From NCBI GenBank assembly GCA_023512835.1, contig CM042088.1:59703579-59767578 (forward strand): a stretch of 64,000 nt of DNA, read 5' to 3'. This document shows, one piece after another, positions 10,247-20,659 of this stretch. Position numbers and translations under genes: made by a program. Each line of letters begins with the position of its first letter. Position 1 is the stretch's first letter. The DNA is from Taxillus chinensis (lineage: Eukaryota; Streptophyta; Magnoliopsida; Santalales; Loranthaceae). Below the pieces are notes generated by a model. The model saw nothing but the letters and a program-made list of their open reading frames with translations. It did not search any database and was not told the DNA's origin.

Positions 10247-11791
10247 ATGACAAATGGAGGATCTGTTGTCATTAGTGGTGGCGCCCACGAAGGCCGCGAC
10301 AAGGAGCACCACGCTAAGGAACGGAGGAGAGATAAGTCCGTTTCGAGGGAAACATGTCCGCTGGAGAGTCGGCTAGCCAAATTGGAGTTGGCGTTAGCCG
10401 AACAGATGGAGGTGGTCGAGGAGCACACTGAAAGCATCGAAAAGCTGGACTCAGAGGGTGAGGAAAGCTATGGGAGGATGCAAGGGCTTCTCAACTCCGT
10501 CATGGACAACATGAACTCTTGATTTGAGGGCTTGAAGGGTTCTCTCATGTCCCAAATCCTGGCGATGCAAGAGGAAATCAAAGAGATCAAGGCGGATTGG
10601 TCTCTCTGTAAGATGGCGGTCACCCAAGCTGGTGTTGGCGGCCATTCCAGCTCCAAAATCGATGTGCCAAAGCCTAAGACCTATGCTGGGTCTAGGAATG
10701 CAAGGGAGTTAGACAACTTCCTCTGGACCATGGAGCAGTACTTCGATGCTTTGAATATTGTTGACGAGGCAAAGAAGGTGAAGACCGCTCCGCTATACTT
10801 AGTCGATTCAGCTATGGTGTGGTGGAGGCGACGATATGCCGACAAGGAGTGCGGCTTATGCATTATCGACAATTGGGCGGATTTCAAGCGGGAGATCAAG
10901 GCCCAGTTCTATCGCCAGAATGCGGAGGACGAGTCCCGGGCGAAACTTCGGTGCTTTACCCACAAGGACACGGTGCGGGAGGAGTACGTCCGCGAGTTTT
11001 CAGAGCTCATCTTGGAGATCCCAGACATGTCCGCGAAGAATTCATTATTTTTCTTCATGGACGGATTGCAACAATGGGCAAAGCTGGAGCTGCAGCGGAG
11101 GAATGTGCAGGACCTGGCGTCGGCCATGGCGGTGGCCGAATCACTCATCGAATACAAGAAGCCGGAGAAAACCACCAGTTCTTCATCGACTTCCAAGGCG
11201 AACAGGTTCCACAAGGAGAAACGTGGGGGAGACAACCGGAGTGAAGGAAAAAGGAGACCCTTCCAACCATCTAAGGACTTTCGCCCAAAACAATTCGTGA
11301 ATAGTTCCAAGGACGGGGAGAAGCCAAGGATCTCCTGTTTCCTTTGTGAACGCCCTCACAAGGCGTTCGAGTGCCCGAAGCGCTCCAAGCTCTCCGCGAT
11401 GATCAACGAAGACGAAGCGAGGAATGCGAGGGATCCACGACTTGGTTCCTTGCAACTCCTCAATGCAATCAAGGCGAAGGTGGAGGTACCACCATCCGGA
11501 CGACAAAAGGGGCGCATGTACGTGCTCATTAAGGCCAACAACCTTGAAACTAAGGCCTTGGTGGACACGGGTGCGACCAACAACTTCATCAAGGTGGAAG
11601 AAGCTCGTAGACTGGGGATAATCTACAAGGAAGAGAAGGGCTGGCTGAAGGCGGTGAACTCCAGTGTCAGTCCCATCCATGGCGTGGCTCGAGGCGTCGA
11701 GCTAAGTATTGGCGAGTGGAGAGGCAAGGTGAATCTCTCCGTGGTGTCGATGGACGACTATCCCATGGTGTTGGGGATGGAGTTCATTGAC
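10247..11791 (+). pseudogene. gag-protease of element E (interrupted by TGA)
   Basis: Gag and aspartic protease of element E. I take ATG 10,247 (MTNGGSVVISGG) as start. A TGA at 10,520-10,522 breaks the frame and 10,532-11,794 continues in the same frame. Parts in order: charged, probably coiled-coil N-terminus; gag core at about 10,660-11,150 (ARELDNFLWTMEQYFDAL, MVWWRRRY); basic linker; zinc knuckle CFLCERPHKAFEC at about 11,335-11,373 with spacing CX2CX3HX4C; protease with ALVDTGATNNFI at about 11,550-11,590. A TAG at 11,792-11,794 then separates the pol part, still in frame. Both stops are explained by single C-to-T changes (CGA to TGA, CAG to TAG). Otherwise the frame is open. Confidence 0.85.
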
Positions 11792-11794
11792 TAG

Positions 11795-14560
11795 GTGCGG
11801 GCAATTCCAATTCCTAGCACAAACACAATGTGCATCATGGACGAGGGGAAAACGTGCATGGTGAAGGTAATGCGGGAAGAAGAGCTCAAGGCGAAGTCTC
11901 TTTCGGCGCTCCAACTGTCTAAAGGAGTTAGGCGACAGGAGCCAACCTTCATTGCCATGGTGAAGGAAGAATGTCAAAGTGTTGGGGAGGAGCCCCCAAC
12001 GGAAGTGAAGATGGTCCTTGAAGAGTTTGGGGACGTTATGCCACCCGAACTCCCCAAACAACTTCCGCCGAAGCGGGAGGTGGACCACAAGATCGAACTA
12101 GAGGCCGGTGCAAGGCCTACTGCTGCGGTGCCCTATCGGATGGCACCACCAGAGTTGGAGGAACTTCGGAGACAATTAAAAGACTTGTTGGATGCCGGGT
12201 TCATTTGGCCATCCAAAGCGCCATTTGGAGCACCGGTGTTGTTCCAAAAGAAGCACGATGGGTCGATGCGGCTGTGCATTGACTATAGGGCGCTGAACAA
12301 GATAACGGTGAAGAACAGCTACCCCATCCCACTTATATCCGACCTCTTTGATCAACTTGGTGCTGCGAGATGGTTCTCAAAGTTAGACTTACGGTCGGGA
12401 TATTCGCAAGTGCGGATAGCCGAAGGTGATGAGGCAAAGACGGCGTGCGTCACAAGATACGGCTCTTACGAGTTCTTGGTGATGCCCTTTGGCCTCACAA
12501 ACGCCCCTGCCACATTTTGTACGTTGATGAACCGGATCTTCCAACCATACTTGGACAGATTCGTCGTGGTGTACCTTGATGACATTGTCGTCTACAGCAA
12601 AACCTTGGAGGAACACAAGGCACATCTACGACGGGTTTTCCAAATCTTAAGGGAGAACCAACTCTTTGTGAAGAAGGAGAAATGTGACTTTGCGAAGAAG
12701 GAAGTGCCCTTCTTGGGTCACATTATTGGCGGCGGCAAGTTGAAGATGGATAACAAGAAAGTGTTAGCCATCAAGGAATGGGAGACGCCCAAGAAAGTCC
12801 CTGAAATGCGTTCCTTCCTTGGCTTGGTTAACTACTATAGAAGATTCATCCGCGGCTATTCCCACATTGCCGCACCCTTGACGGAACTACTAAAGAAGAA
12901 CAAGACTTGGGTGTGGGATGATGCTTGCCGAGAGGCATTTGAGAAGTTGAAGCAAGCCGTGACAAACGGACCGGTGATGGCACTGCCGGACCATACGAAG
13001 CCTTATGAAGTTCACACGGATGCTTCAGACTTTGCCATCGGTGTAGTTTTAATGCAGGAGGGACATCCTGTAGCATATGAAAGCCGGAAACTTAATGGCA
13101 CCGAACGGAGGTACGCGGTGCATGAAAAGGAGATGACGGCAGTTATGCATTGCCTTCGGGTGTGGAGGCATTACATGCTAGGGTCCAAGTTCGTGGTGAA
13201 GACGGACAATATTGCTACGAGTTATTTTCTAACTCAAAGGAACTTAACTCCGAAGCAAGCACGGTGGCAAGGACTCCTAGCGGAATATGACTTTGTGCTC
13301 GAGTACAAATCGGGCACAAATAATGTGGTGGCCGATGCACTAAGTCGAAAGGTGGAACTCGCAGCCATTAGCCAACCACAATTCCCCCTGGTGGACAAAC
13401 TGAAGGAAGGAATGGAGCACGATCCATTAGCCAAGTCCTTGGTGGAATGCGTCAAAGCTAGGAAAACGCGGCGATTTTGGCTAAGGGATGACTTGCTCCA
13501 TACTCGAGGGGAACGGGTGTACGTTCCTAAATGGGGAAGTTTGAGGAGAGATATCCTCAAAGAATGTCACGACTCGCGGTGGGCTGGCCATCCCGGAATC
13601 GATCATACCTTGGCGTTGGTGGAACGGAGCTACTACTGGCCTCAACTTTACGAGGACGTCCAAGTGTACGTGAGGACTTGTCTTGTGTGCCAGCAAGACA
13701 AGATAGAGAATCGACAATCGGCGGGACTGTTAGAACCGTTGCCCACTCCAGAAAGACCTTGGAAAAGTGTTTCGATGGACTTCATTGTTTGTCTCCCAAG
13801 ATCCGAAGGATGCGGAACGATCATTGTTGTGGTCGACCGATTCTCTAAGTATGGAGTTTTCATTCCAACTCCGAAGGACTGCACGGCAGACGACACGGCC
13901 CGACTATTCTTCAAGTACATGGTGAAGTACTGGAGCATTCCAAAGACAATCGTGAGCGATCGAGACTCACGATTTACTGGGCGGTTTTGGACCGAGCTGT
14001 TCCGGATAATGGGTTCAGACTTAAACTTTTCAACAAGTTTCCACCCACAAACAGATGGCCAAACCGAACGTGTCAATGGCTTATTGGATTCGTATTCGAG
14101 GCACTACGTGAGTGCCAACCAAAGAGATTGGGCCAAGTTGTTGGACATAGCCCAATTCTCATATAACTTCTCATATAACTCGAGAAGAGCGAGTCCACGA
14201 ACGAGAGTCCGTTCGAAAAAGCCCCCCGCCCCCCCATTCAAGTTTGCAAAGGATGGCATGAACGGATGGATCGGCCGGGCATACTTACAGCGGCGAAGAA
14301 GATTAAAGTGGGCGGATCAACAAGGGGCCCTTGGAATTTCGAAGGAGACATGGTGATGCTCAAACTCCTTCCGCGCCAAAACCGCCAATTGCAAGGTTGG
14401 TGCGCCAGGGGCCTTCAAAGTTTGAAAGAGGATGGCATGAAGTAACAAAGGCATCCGAGGTTCCCGGTTCAAGCTACAGGCAAGACTTGGGAGACGGGAA
14501 GAGGATCTGGGTCAATTCTACGATAAAGAGATTGAAGAAAATATCTCGGGAAGAAACGTA
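11795..14560 (+). pseudogene. pol of element E: RT, RNase H, integrase
   Basis: Copies element RNA into DNA and integrates it. A frame open from 11,795 to 14,356 is in phase with the upstream gag-protease. Reverse transcriptase at about 12,090-12,800 has [40 protein letters not shown] and YLDDIVVYS. RNase H at about 13,000-13,350 has [10 protein letters not shown] and ends VVADALSRK. Integrase at about 13,560-14,170 has the HHCC finger ([21 protein letters not shown]) and DDE residues in [24 protein letters not shown] and [13 protein letters not shown] frameshift at about 14,190-14,250, near a C-rich run, throws the C-terminus out; the original reading ([12 protein letters not shown]) resumes in another frame near 14,336. 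No clear chromodomain seen. Confidence 0.88.
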
Positions 14561-14692
14561 GATCCAGGCGGGGGGGCTACGTCCAATGGAAGACCGGTTG
14601 AAGAGGCAAGGTGGGGAAGGAAGAGGATCGGGGCTTCTCCAAAGAGATAAGTACCGGGAAGACCGTACACGCAGCTTGACGTGTTCGAAATC

Positions 14693-14704
14693 GGAGGGGG
14701 AGAA
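14693..14704 (+). other. Polypurine tract, element E
   Basis: GGAGGGGGAGAA immediately before the 3' LTR: the expected plus-strand primer. Confidence 0.85.
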
Positions 14705-15089
14705 TGTCACGGACCGAGACTTATCCTAGCATACTTAGGCCATTTTGGGGTATTTTCCCCTTGTAAAGTGTTGTACTTAGCTTATAGAGTAAGTTGTAGA
14801 GATTTTAGATTTCGATCATATATGATGTCTCCTGGCGACATAGCCAAAAAAGTGTTAACATCTATATGTAGGGGAGTGATGTTGTAAAGCATTCAAGCAA
14901 TTAATACAATCGTTTGTTGCCTTCATTTAAATCGATCTTCCGCTAAGCGCTTCCCTACACAATTACTTTACAACGGATCGATGGGTTCCGATCCAAATGC
15001 GACGAGTTAAGCTGACCTAGCGTTCCTTCGTACGGGTGGGAACTAGGTGCCGCACGGGTTAAGCTGCTATAAAGGCTGACCCCGTGACA
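14705..15089 (+). repeat. Element E 3' LTR
   Basis: 385 bp, same ends as the 5' copy. Changes against 9,795-10,179 are mainly transitions. The host integrase resumes directly after it. Confidence 0.93.
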
Positions 15090-15613
15090 CTTGGGACCAC
15101 AGTTGGTTCAAGAGGCTACTGAGAAGGTCAAGTTGACAGAAATCCTATGCAGATCAGCGACGAAGGCCTTTGGAGTTTTCTATGGGAGATCATGTGTTCC
15201 TCCGTGTTTCTCCACATCGTGGGCATCAACGGTTTGGGAGAGGTCTCAAGCTATCTCCACGGTTTATCGTTCCTTTTGAGATTTTTGCTCGTGTGGGGCC
15301 CATGGCCTACCAGTTAGCATTTCCACCACGATTGAGTTGGGTACACAATGTATTTCATATGTCCCAGTTAAGGAAGTATCATCCTGACCAAACTCATGTG
15401 ATTGATTGGGGGACATTGGATATTGAGGATGACATGTCCGTTGTTAAGGTTCCTATCCGAATATTAGATCGATGAGAGAAACTTTTGCGTGGTCACACTA
15501 TTCCCTTGGTTCGTGTGTTGTCGCAGTACCATGGCATTGAGGACGAGACATGGGAACGTAAGTCCATGATGCGTGAGCAGCACCCAAAGTTGTTCGAGGA
15601 CGAACAATCTTAA
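15090..15613 (+). pseudogene. Element A integrase C-terminus and chromodomain remnant
   Basis: Continues A's integrase after element E. Readable pieces are MEFSMGDHVFLRVSP, GRGLKLSPRFIVPFE, PPRLSWVHNVFHMSQLRKY, DWGTLDIEDD, then the chromodomain-like tail ILDR(stop)EKLLRGHTIPLV and EDETWERKSMMREQHPKLF, ending FEDEQS at about 15,610. It matches the same stretch of element D (57,227-57,760). A frameshift near 15,170 and a TGA at 15,473 break it. Chromodomains of this type steer integration towards modified histones; that is family knowledge. Confidence 0.8.
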
Positions 15614-15983
15614 GGGTGTGAGGTGGCTTTTGTTCAAGAAATAATGATGTAGTTTCATATGATTGCTGTTCATGATGTGTTATTTATTGTCCTTTTGAGA
15701 CATATATTTGTATTTGAGATGTGTATTTGAGACATGAGGATATGTGTTATATGTATTGTTTGATGGTGATTAGATATGCTATCTTATTTCAGTGGTGGAA
15801 ACATGTGTGCTTTATTGAGTTTGTGCACATATGTCCTGTTATGTGATGTGTGTGTGGTGTATGATCCATTTGTGTGTTGTAGCCTGCAGTTATGCATAAT
15901 AAGATGCATGTGTTTGTTATTATTCACTGTTTGAGCGGCATGTTGTTTCTTTTCGAGGACGAAAAGTCTTAAGGGGAATAGGA
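15614..15983 (+). other. Element A 3' untranslated region and polypurine tract
   Basis: 370 bp between the pol end and the 3' LTR. T- and G-rich with many TGTGT and ATGTG runs; no coding seen. The polypurine tract CTTAAGGGGAATAGGA (15,968-15,983) touches the LTR and follows GAGGACGAAAAGT. Element D has the equivalent CTTAAGGGGGAGAGGA on the other strand. Confidence 0.75.
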
Positions 15984-16214
15984 TGTAATGACCTATGTTT
16001 GGGATTAGATGAGTTAGTCATTTGTGTGTGTTTGGGTAAAGACACTTTTCCAGATAGTTAGCAAGAGTCCAAGGGCGCAACTCCCGGGCCGGGGTCTCCT
16101 CCTCAATGCCACGTTCCCAGAGAGCAGGGGTCAAGGGGGCAGCGCCCATTACAGGGATTCTGTGGCAATGCCCCGAAAGCCGAATTATTTTGGAAAAGCT
16201 AAGTTAGATTTTCG

Positions 16215-16555
16215 TGTGAAAGCCGGTTGACGTAGCCTTGGTTGATGTGAGAGGGGTCGACGTGGTCAACCTGGCATGGCCAGTGGTCAATGCCGATCAA
16301 AGGAGTTTCAAGAGAGTTTGGTCGATCCGAGATGAATTTCGACGTGGTGTCGATGTGTGGTCAACATGGTCGAGGTTGATCTGAGCAATTTCCCGAGAGC
16401 TTTCCCTTGTGTGTTGGTCGACGCGGAAAAGTGGTTGACATGGTCGACCTAGCTGTATGTCGACCTTGTACGATGTCAAGATGGGTCGACGTGGGTGTCT
16501 GGTCAACGCGAGAAAGGTTGGTCGATGTGGTCGATCCCGGCTATTTTTAGTCGAT
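16215..16555 (+). promoter_or_regulatory. GTCGACGTGGTCAAC repeat array in A U3
   Basis: About ten degenerate units combining GTCGACGTGG and GGTCAAC (for example 16,256-16,272, 16,428-16,446, 16,484-16,506). They contain ACGTG cores and W-box-like GTCAA. Position in U3 suggests transcription-factor binding; inference only. The partial inverted copy at 720-815 shows the same units. Confidence 0.6.
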
Positions 16556-16631
16556 ATCGACTCTACGGCAACATATTTTCAATAAGATTTTCTATTTTGC
16601 GATTTTTGGGTTTTGTTCGTTCGAGAGCCAT

Positions 16632-16657
16632 CAGAGAGAGAGAGAGAGAGAGAGAGA
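16632..16657 (+). repeat. (GA)n microsatellite
   Basis: GA tract in the leader of A's 3' LTR, at the same relative place as the CT tracts of the minus-oriented LTRs. Confidence 0.9.
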
Positions 16658-16825
16658 TCGTCATTGGTTCGATCGTTACCGCTACATTCTTGGACAAGGG
16701 CGAGGTACAAGGGAAGATCCTTCAAGGCGGAGCTCTAAGTTCGCCTGATTTTGAGGTAGGGATTCTATGCTTCTTGAACCTATTCTAGGGTTAGGTCTTG
16801 AGGTAGATGATTTGTAGATGATTTA

Positions 16826-16828
<3 letters not shown>

Positions 16829-16864
<36 letters not shown>
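16829..16864 (+). repeat. (GT)n microsatellite
   Basis: About 18 GT units directly before the leader hairpin of A's 3' LTR. Absent from the other Tekay LTRs here. Confidence 0.95.
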
Positions 16865-16869
<5 letters not shown>

Positions 16870-17780
16870 CATATAGGTGTGATCTCCTATATGAATGTTG
16901 GCCTTCAATGGCAGGTTATGCTTGTGTATGTCAATGAGTCGAGGGTAAGTGGGGCTTAAGGGTTCGTTTCATGGTATAGTCGTGTTCGTTCGTGTTAGTA
17001 TTGCGATAGAGTCTCATGGGTAACCTTGGGAACTATAGGAGGGTTATAGTTGGGAATGCAATGTGTGTACTTGACCCAAATATGGCTTGTGTGTTGGATG
17101 TTGAATATATGTGTTGATTGATTTGTAAATATGTATCATTGTGTTATGCTTGAGAAAGTGCTATGTGGAACTGTGATAGCCTGTGTAGCCTTGGTACTGT
17201 GGTAGCCTGTGTGGCTGTGGAATCGTGATATCCTGTGTGACCTTGGTACTGTGGTAGCCTGTGTGGCTGTGAATGTGGTGGCCTGTGTGGCCGTGGCAAT
17301 GGTTGTGTTCACTGATGTGGTTTGCATATGTGTTGTCTTATGTATAAATGCTGATAATAACCTGCTCATGTATTATTATCATGACACTGTACTTGTGCAC
17401 GTCATCATGTAGATGCGAGGAGTATGGGATGGGTTGGGGAGACATGATCTTTACTGAGCTATGGTTGCTCACCCCTCCCATTGTGTTTTGTGTCTTTTCA
17501 GGAACCTACAAGCATTAGGTGAAACACCAAGGTGAAGACCGAGTTATTTGTTTTGTTGCTTTTTATATTGTGTTATTTTGAGGAACTAATGTAACCCCAC
17601 TAGGGAAATGATATAAAAGAGTTTTGAATTTAATAAATACATGTGGTTTGGCTCGTGGATATTATTTACGTTAATTTGTGATATTCTGTGTGGTATCTTT
17701 TAACTCAACCCCTTGCCCACCAAGTGGGTATATGGGAGTCACGAATCGGTTTCCTCGGGTTAGAAATTCGGGATGTGACA

Positions 17781-20481
17781 AAATGCCACCTCTCATCCTC
17801 AAAATTGTTCGTCCTCGAAAAACTTTGGGTGCTATTCATGCATCATGGACTCAGGTTCTCAAGTCTCCTCCTCAATGCCACGATGCTGCCATAGCACGTA
17901 AACCAATAGGATAGCATGACCCCGCAAAAGCTTCTCTTGGCGATCCAATATCCGGATAAGAACCTCAACAACGAACATGTCATCCTCAATATCCAATGTC
18001 CCCCAATCAATCACATGAGTTGGGTCAGGGTGATACTTCCTCAACTGGGACACATGGAACACATTGTGCACCCGGCTTAACCGAAGTGGCTATGCTAACC
18101 GGTAGGTCACTGGCCCCACATGAGCCATAACCTCAAAAGGACCAATAAATCGCGGAGATAACTTTGAACCCCTCCCAAACCGTCAATGCCCACAGCATGA
18201 AGAAACATGAAGGAACACATGATCGCCAATAGAAAACACCAAAGGTCGCCGCCGCTGATCTATATAAGATTTCTGTCAACTTTGAGCTGACAACAAGCGC
18301 TGATGAATCAACTTGACCTTCTCGGTAGCCTTTTGAACCAACTGGGGTCCCAAAAGAGCTGCCTCCCCCACCTCAGTCCAGCACAAAGGTGACCGACACG
18401 CTCTATCATACAATGCCTCAAAAGGAGCCATCCCGATGGATGCTTGATAACTGTTGTTGTAAGCAAACTCCACCAAAGGAAGGTGAGCTGCCCACGAACC
18501 ACCAAAGTCTAACACACAGGCCATCAACATATCCTCCAATGTCTGATTTGTCCTCTCTGTCTGACCGTCAGTCTCAGGGTGAAAAGTTTTACTCATTCTA
18601 AGCTTTGTCCCCATAGCCTCTTGCAAGAGCGCCCAAAAACGGGAAGTGAACCTCGAATCTCTATCGGACACAATCGACGACGGTACCATATGCAATCTCT
18701 GTCGGACTCAATGCCCCAATGGAATCTCGCTCTCGAATGGCAAGGAAATGGGCCAACTTCGTTGGCCAATCCACAATCACTCATATCATATCTTTCCTCC
18801 CAGTGGTGGGTGGAAGGCCAGTCACAAAATCTATCGTTATGTGGTTCCACTTCCACTCTGCTACTGACAACGGCTACAACATACCTGCTAGCCGCTGATG
18901 TTCAGCTTTCACCTACTGACAAGTGAGGCACCTCGCAATAAATGATGTCACATCACGTTTCATCCCAGGCCACCAAAAATGCCCCGGAAGTACATGGTGC
19001 ATCTTCGTACCCCCTAGATGCAATACAATTCTAGACTGATGGAAATCCCTTATCAACTCATCCTGGAGAGAAGAAGCCACTACTAGCCACCCTTGAAAAG
19101 ACAACTAATGTGCTGGACCCTCTATCCAATCCTCAGACAGCTCGCAGCCTCAATACATGCACAAAGAACCTCACACCCGATATCACCTAACTGTCCCTCC
19201 CAGACTCGCTGATACAGCTTAGGCACAACAACAATAGGACTCAGGCCTGTCCCACCATCACGAGCAATAGGCTGCAACTGTAACATCGCCAACTGCTCCA
19301 TTAGCTTCCACTCTCTCACTGCAACCTCAGCCTTTCCTTTCCCGCCTAATGCGTCAGCCACAACATTACCCTTGCTCGGGGTATAGGCAAGAGTAAAATC
19401 AAAGGTCTACAAATACTCCACCCATCTCTTCTGCCTCAAGTTTAAGTCCCGCTGAGTTAAAATATACTGAAGGCTCTTGTGATCTAAGAACACCATAAAT
19501 TTTTCCACCAAGAGACAATGCTACTAACTCTTTAAAGCAAAGATAACAGCTGCCAACTCAAGATCATGAGTAGGGTAATTCTGCTCATGTGGCTTCAACT
19601 GCCTCGACCCATAAGCTATCACACTGTGCTCCTACATAAGCACACACCCCAAACCAATCCGGGATACATCACAATATACCTCATATGGGACGTCATCCCT
19701 AGGTAACCTTAACACAGGTGCGGTGGTCAAACGAGTTTTGAGAGCCTCAAATGCCTACTGATACTTGTCAATCCACTCAAATCGCACTCCCTTTTGGGTT
19801 AATGCTGTCATAGGAGCTGCTAAGCGGGAGAATCCCTCTACAAAACGACGGTAATACCCCACCAAGCCAAGAAAGCTACGAATCTCGAAAACATTGGTCG
19901 GCCTCTTCCACAATGACACAGCCTCAATCTTAGCTAGATCCACCCTAACTCCCCCAGATAACACTACATGGCCAAGAAAATGGACCTCCTACATCCAAAA
20001 CTTACATTTGCTGAATTTAGCATACAATTGCTGGTCCTTTAAGGTTTGCAACACTATTGCCAAATGCTCCACATGCTCTCTCTCGGTCTTGGAATACACC
20101 AAGATATCATCAATGAACACCACTACAAAAGAATCCAAGTACGAAGCAAAAACCTGGTTCATCAAATGCATGAACACTGAAGGTGCATTAGTGAGCTTAA
20201 AAGGCATCACTACCTACTCATAATGCCTATACCTGCACCGAAAAAGTTGTCTTAGGGATATCCTCCTCTCTAACCCTCAACTGGTGATACCCCGATCACA
20301 GATCTATCTTTGAAAACCACTAGGCCCCATTCTATTTATCAAGCAAGTCATCTATCCGAGGCAATGGATACTTGTTCTTCACAATCACTAAATTTAGCTT
20401 CTTGTAGTCAATGCAAAGACGAAGCATATCGTCTGCCTTCTTTGCGAAGAGCACCGAAGCACCCCAGGGTGAGGTACTTGG
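17781..20481 (-). pseudogene. pol pseudogene of element B (RT to chromodomain)
   Basis: Minus-strand remnant of a second Tekay element, tail-to-tail with A. From right to left: RT from about 20,480 ([21 protein letters not shown] at about 20,100, [10 protein letters not shown] region near 19,980, [19 protein letters not shown] at 19,860), RNase H (about 19,360-19,700, ALGGKGK in place of ALSRKGK), integrase (MSFQGWLVVASSL at 19,100, finger CLTCQ at 18,915, [18 protein letters not shown] at 18,660, [19 protein letters not shown] at 18,570) and chromodomain region (MHNVFHVSQLRKYHPDPTHV at 18,060, ILDRQEKLLRGHAILLV at 17,935). It has multiple stops. Gag, protease and early RT are deleted at the right end. 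Left end abuts A's 3' LTR. Confidence 0.85.
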
Positions 20482-20659
20482 CCAGGTCTTCACACAAAAA
20501 TCCATCTTAGCTGCCCACTTGACCCCTACTCGCTGACTGGGCAGCGAGAAACCCGCCGAGGCACTGCGCCCTCAGACTCCCGCTAACCGTCTAGACAAGA
20601 GTCCTTGTCCAAATGCACAAATGACTAACTCCTCAAATTTCTAAACACGGGTCATTACA
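20482..20659 (-). mobile_element. Element B 5' LTR remnant (first about 178 bp of U3)
   Basis: The reverse complement of the start of A's LTR: AAATGACTAACTC and GGTCATTACA at the right end mirror the TGTAATGACC...GAGTTAGTCATTT start at 15,984. It joins directly to B's RT with gag, protease and most of the LTR missing. Confidence 0.7.

Larger units (their letters stand above)
9795..15089 (+). mobile_element. Ty3/gypsy element E, full length, nested in A integrase
   Basis: Complete 5.3-kb element: 5' LTR 9,795-10,179, primer site 10,182-10,193, gag-pol 10,247-14,560, polypurine tract 14,693-14,704, 3' LTR 14,705-15,089. The host reads CTCTCTTG...CTTGGGACC, giving a 4-bp duplication CTTG; gypsy elements usually make 5 bp. 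The two 385-bp LTRs differ at about 13 sites by eye (roughly 3%). The RT box is YLDD and the protease DTGATNNF, unlike the FIDD and DTGASCSF of the Tekay elements here. It is a separate Ty3/gypsy lineage, probably a chromovirus; exact clade not assigned. Confidence 0.93.
826..17780 (+). mobile_element. Ty3/gypsy Tekay-type element A, nested and decayed
   Basis: A long LTR retrotransposon in plus orientation. Order: partial 5' LTR (826-1676), primer site (1680-1691), gag from 2148, protease-RT-RNase H-integrase (6,640-9,794), integrase C-terminus with chromodomain (15,090-15,613), polypurine tract (15,968-15,983) and 3' LTR (15,984-17,780). Insertions at 3,214-6,639 and 9,795-15,089 split it. 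The FIDD catalytic box, the H/C integrase region and the ILDR..LLRGHTIPLV chromodomain-like tail place it with Tekay/Del chromoviruses. Many stops and frameshifts make it dead. It appears to have inserted into minus-strand element B, because B sequence lies on both sides. Confidence 0.85.
15984..17780 (+). mobile_element. Element A 3' LTR (complete, 1,797 bp)
   Basis: TGTAATGACC... to ...GGGATGTGACA. U3 (15,984 to about 16,560) carries an array of GTCGACGTGGTCAAC-like units instead of the G-box palindromes of S1, S3 and D. Downstream come a GA tract (16,632-16,657), donor-like TTGAG|GTAGGG (at 16,755), a GT microsatellite (about 16,829-16,864), the leader hairpin (16,867-16,896), TAGCCTGTGTGGCTGTG repeats (17,180-17,310) and an acceptor-like CTTTTCAG|GAACC (AG 17,500-17,501). 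Confidence 0.88.

Noticed and set aside
10819..11680. Several overlapping open frames on both strands of element E gag
   Set aside because: Shadows of the real gag-protease frame; no independent motifs.
12389..14076. Antisense open frames within element E pol
   Set aside because: Mirror frames of conserved RT and integrase codons; no domain of their own.
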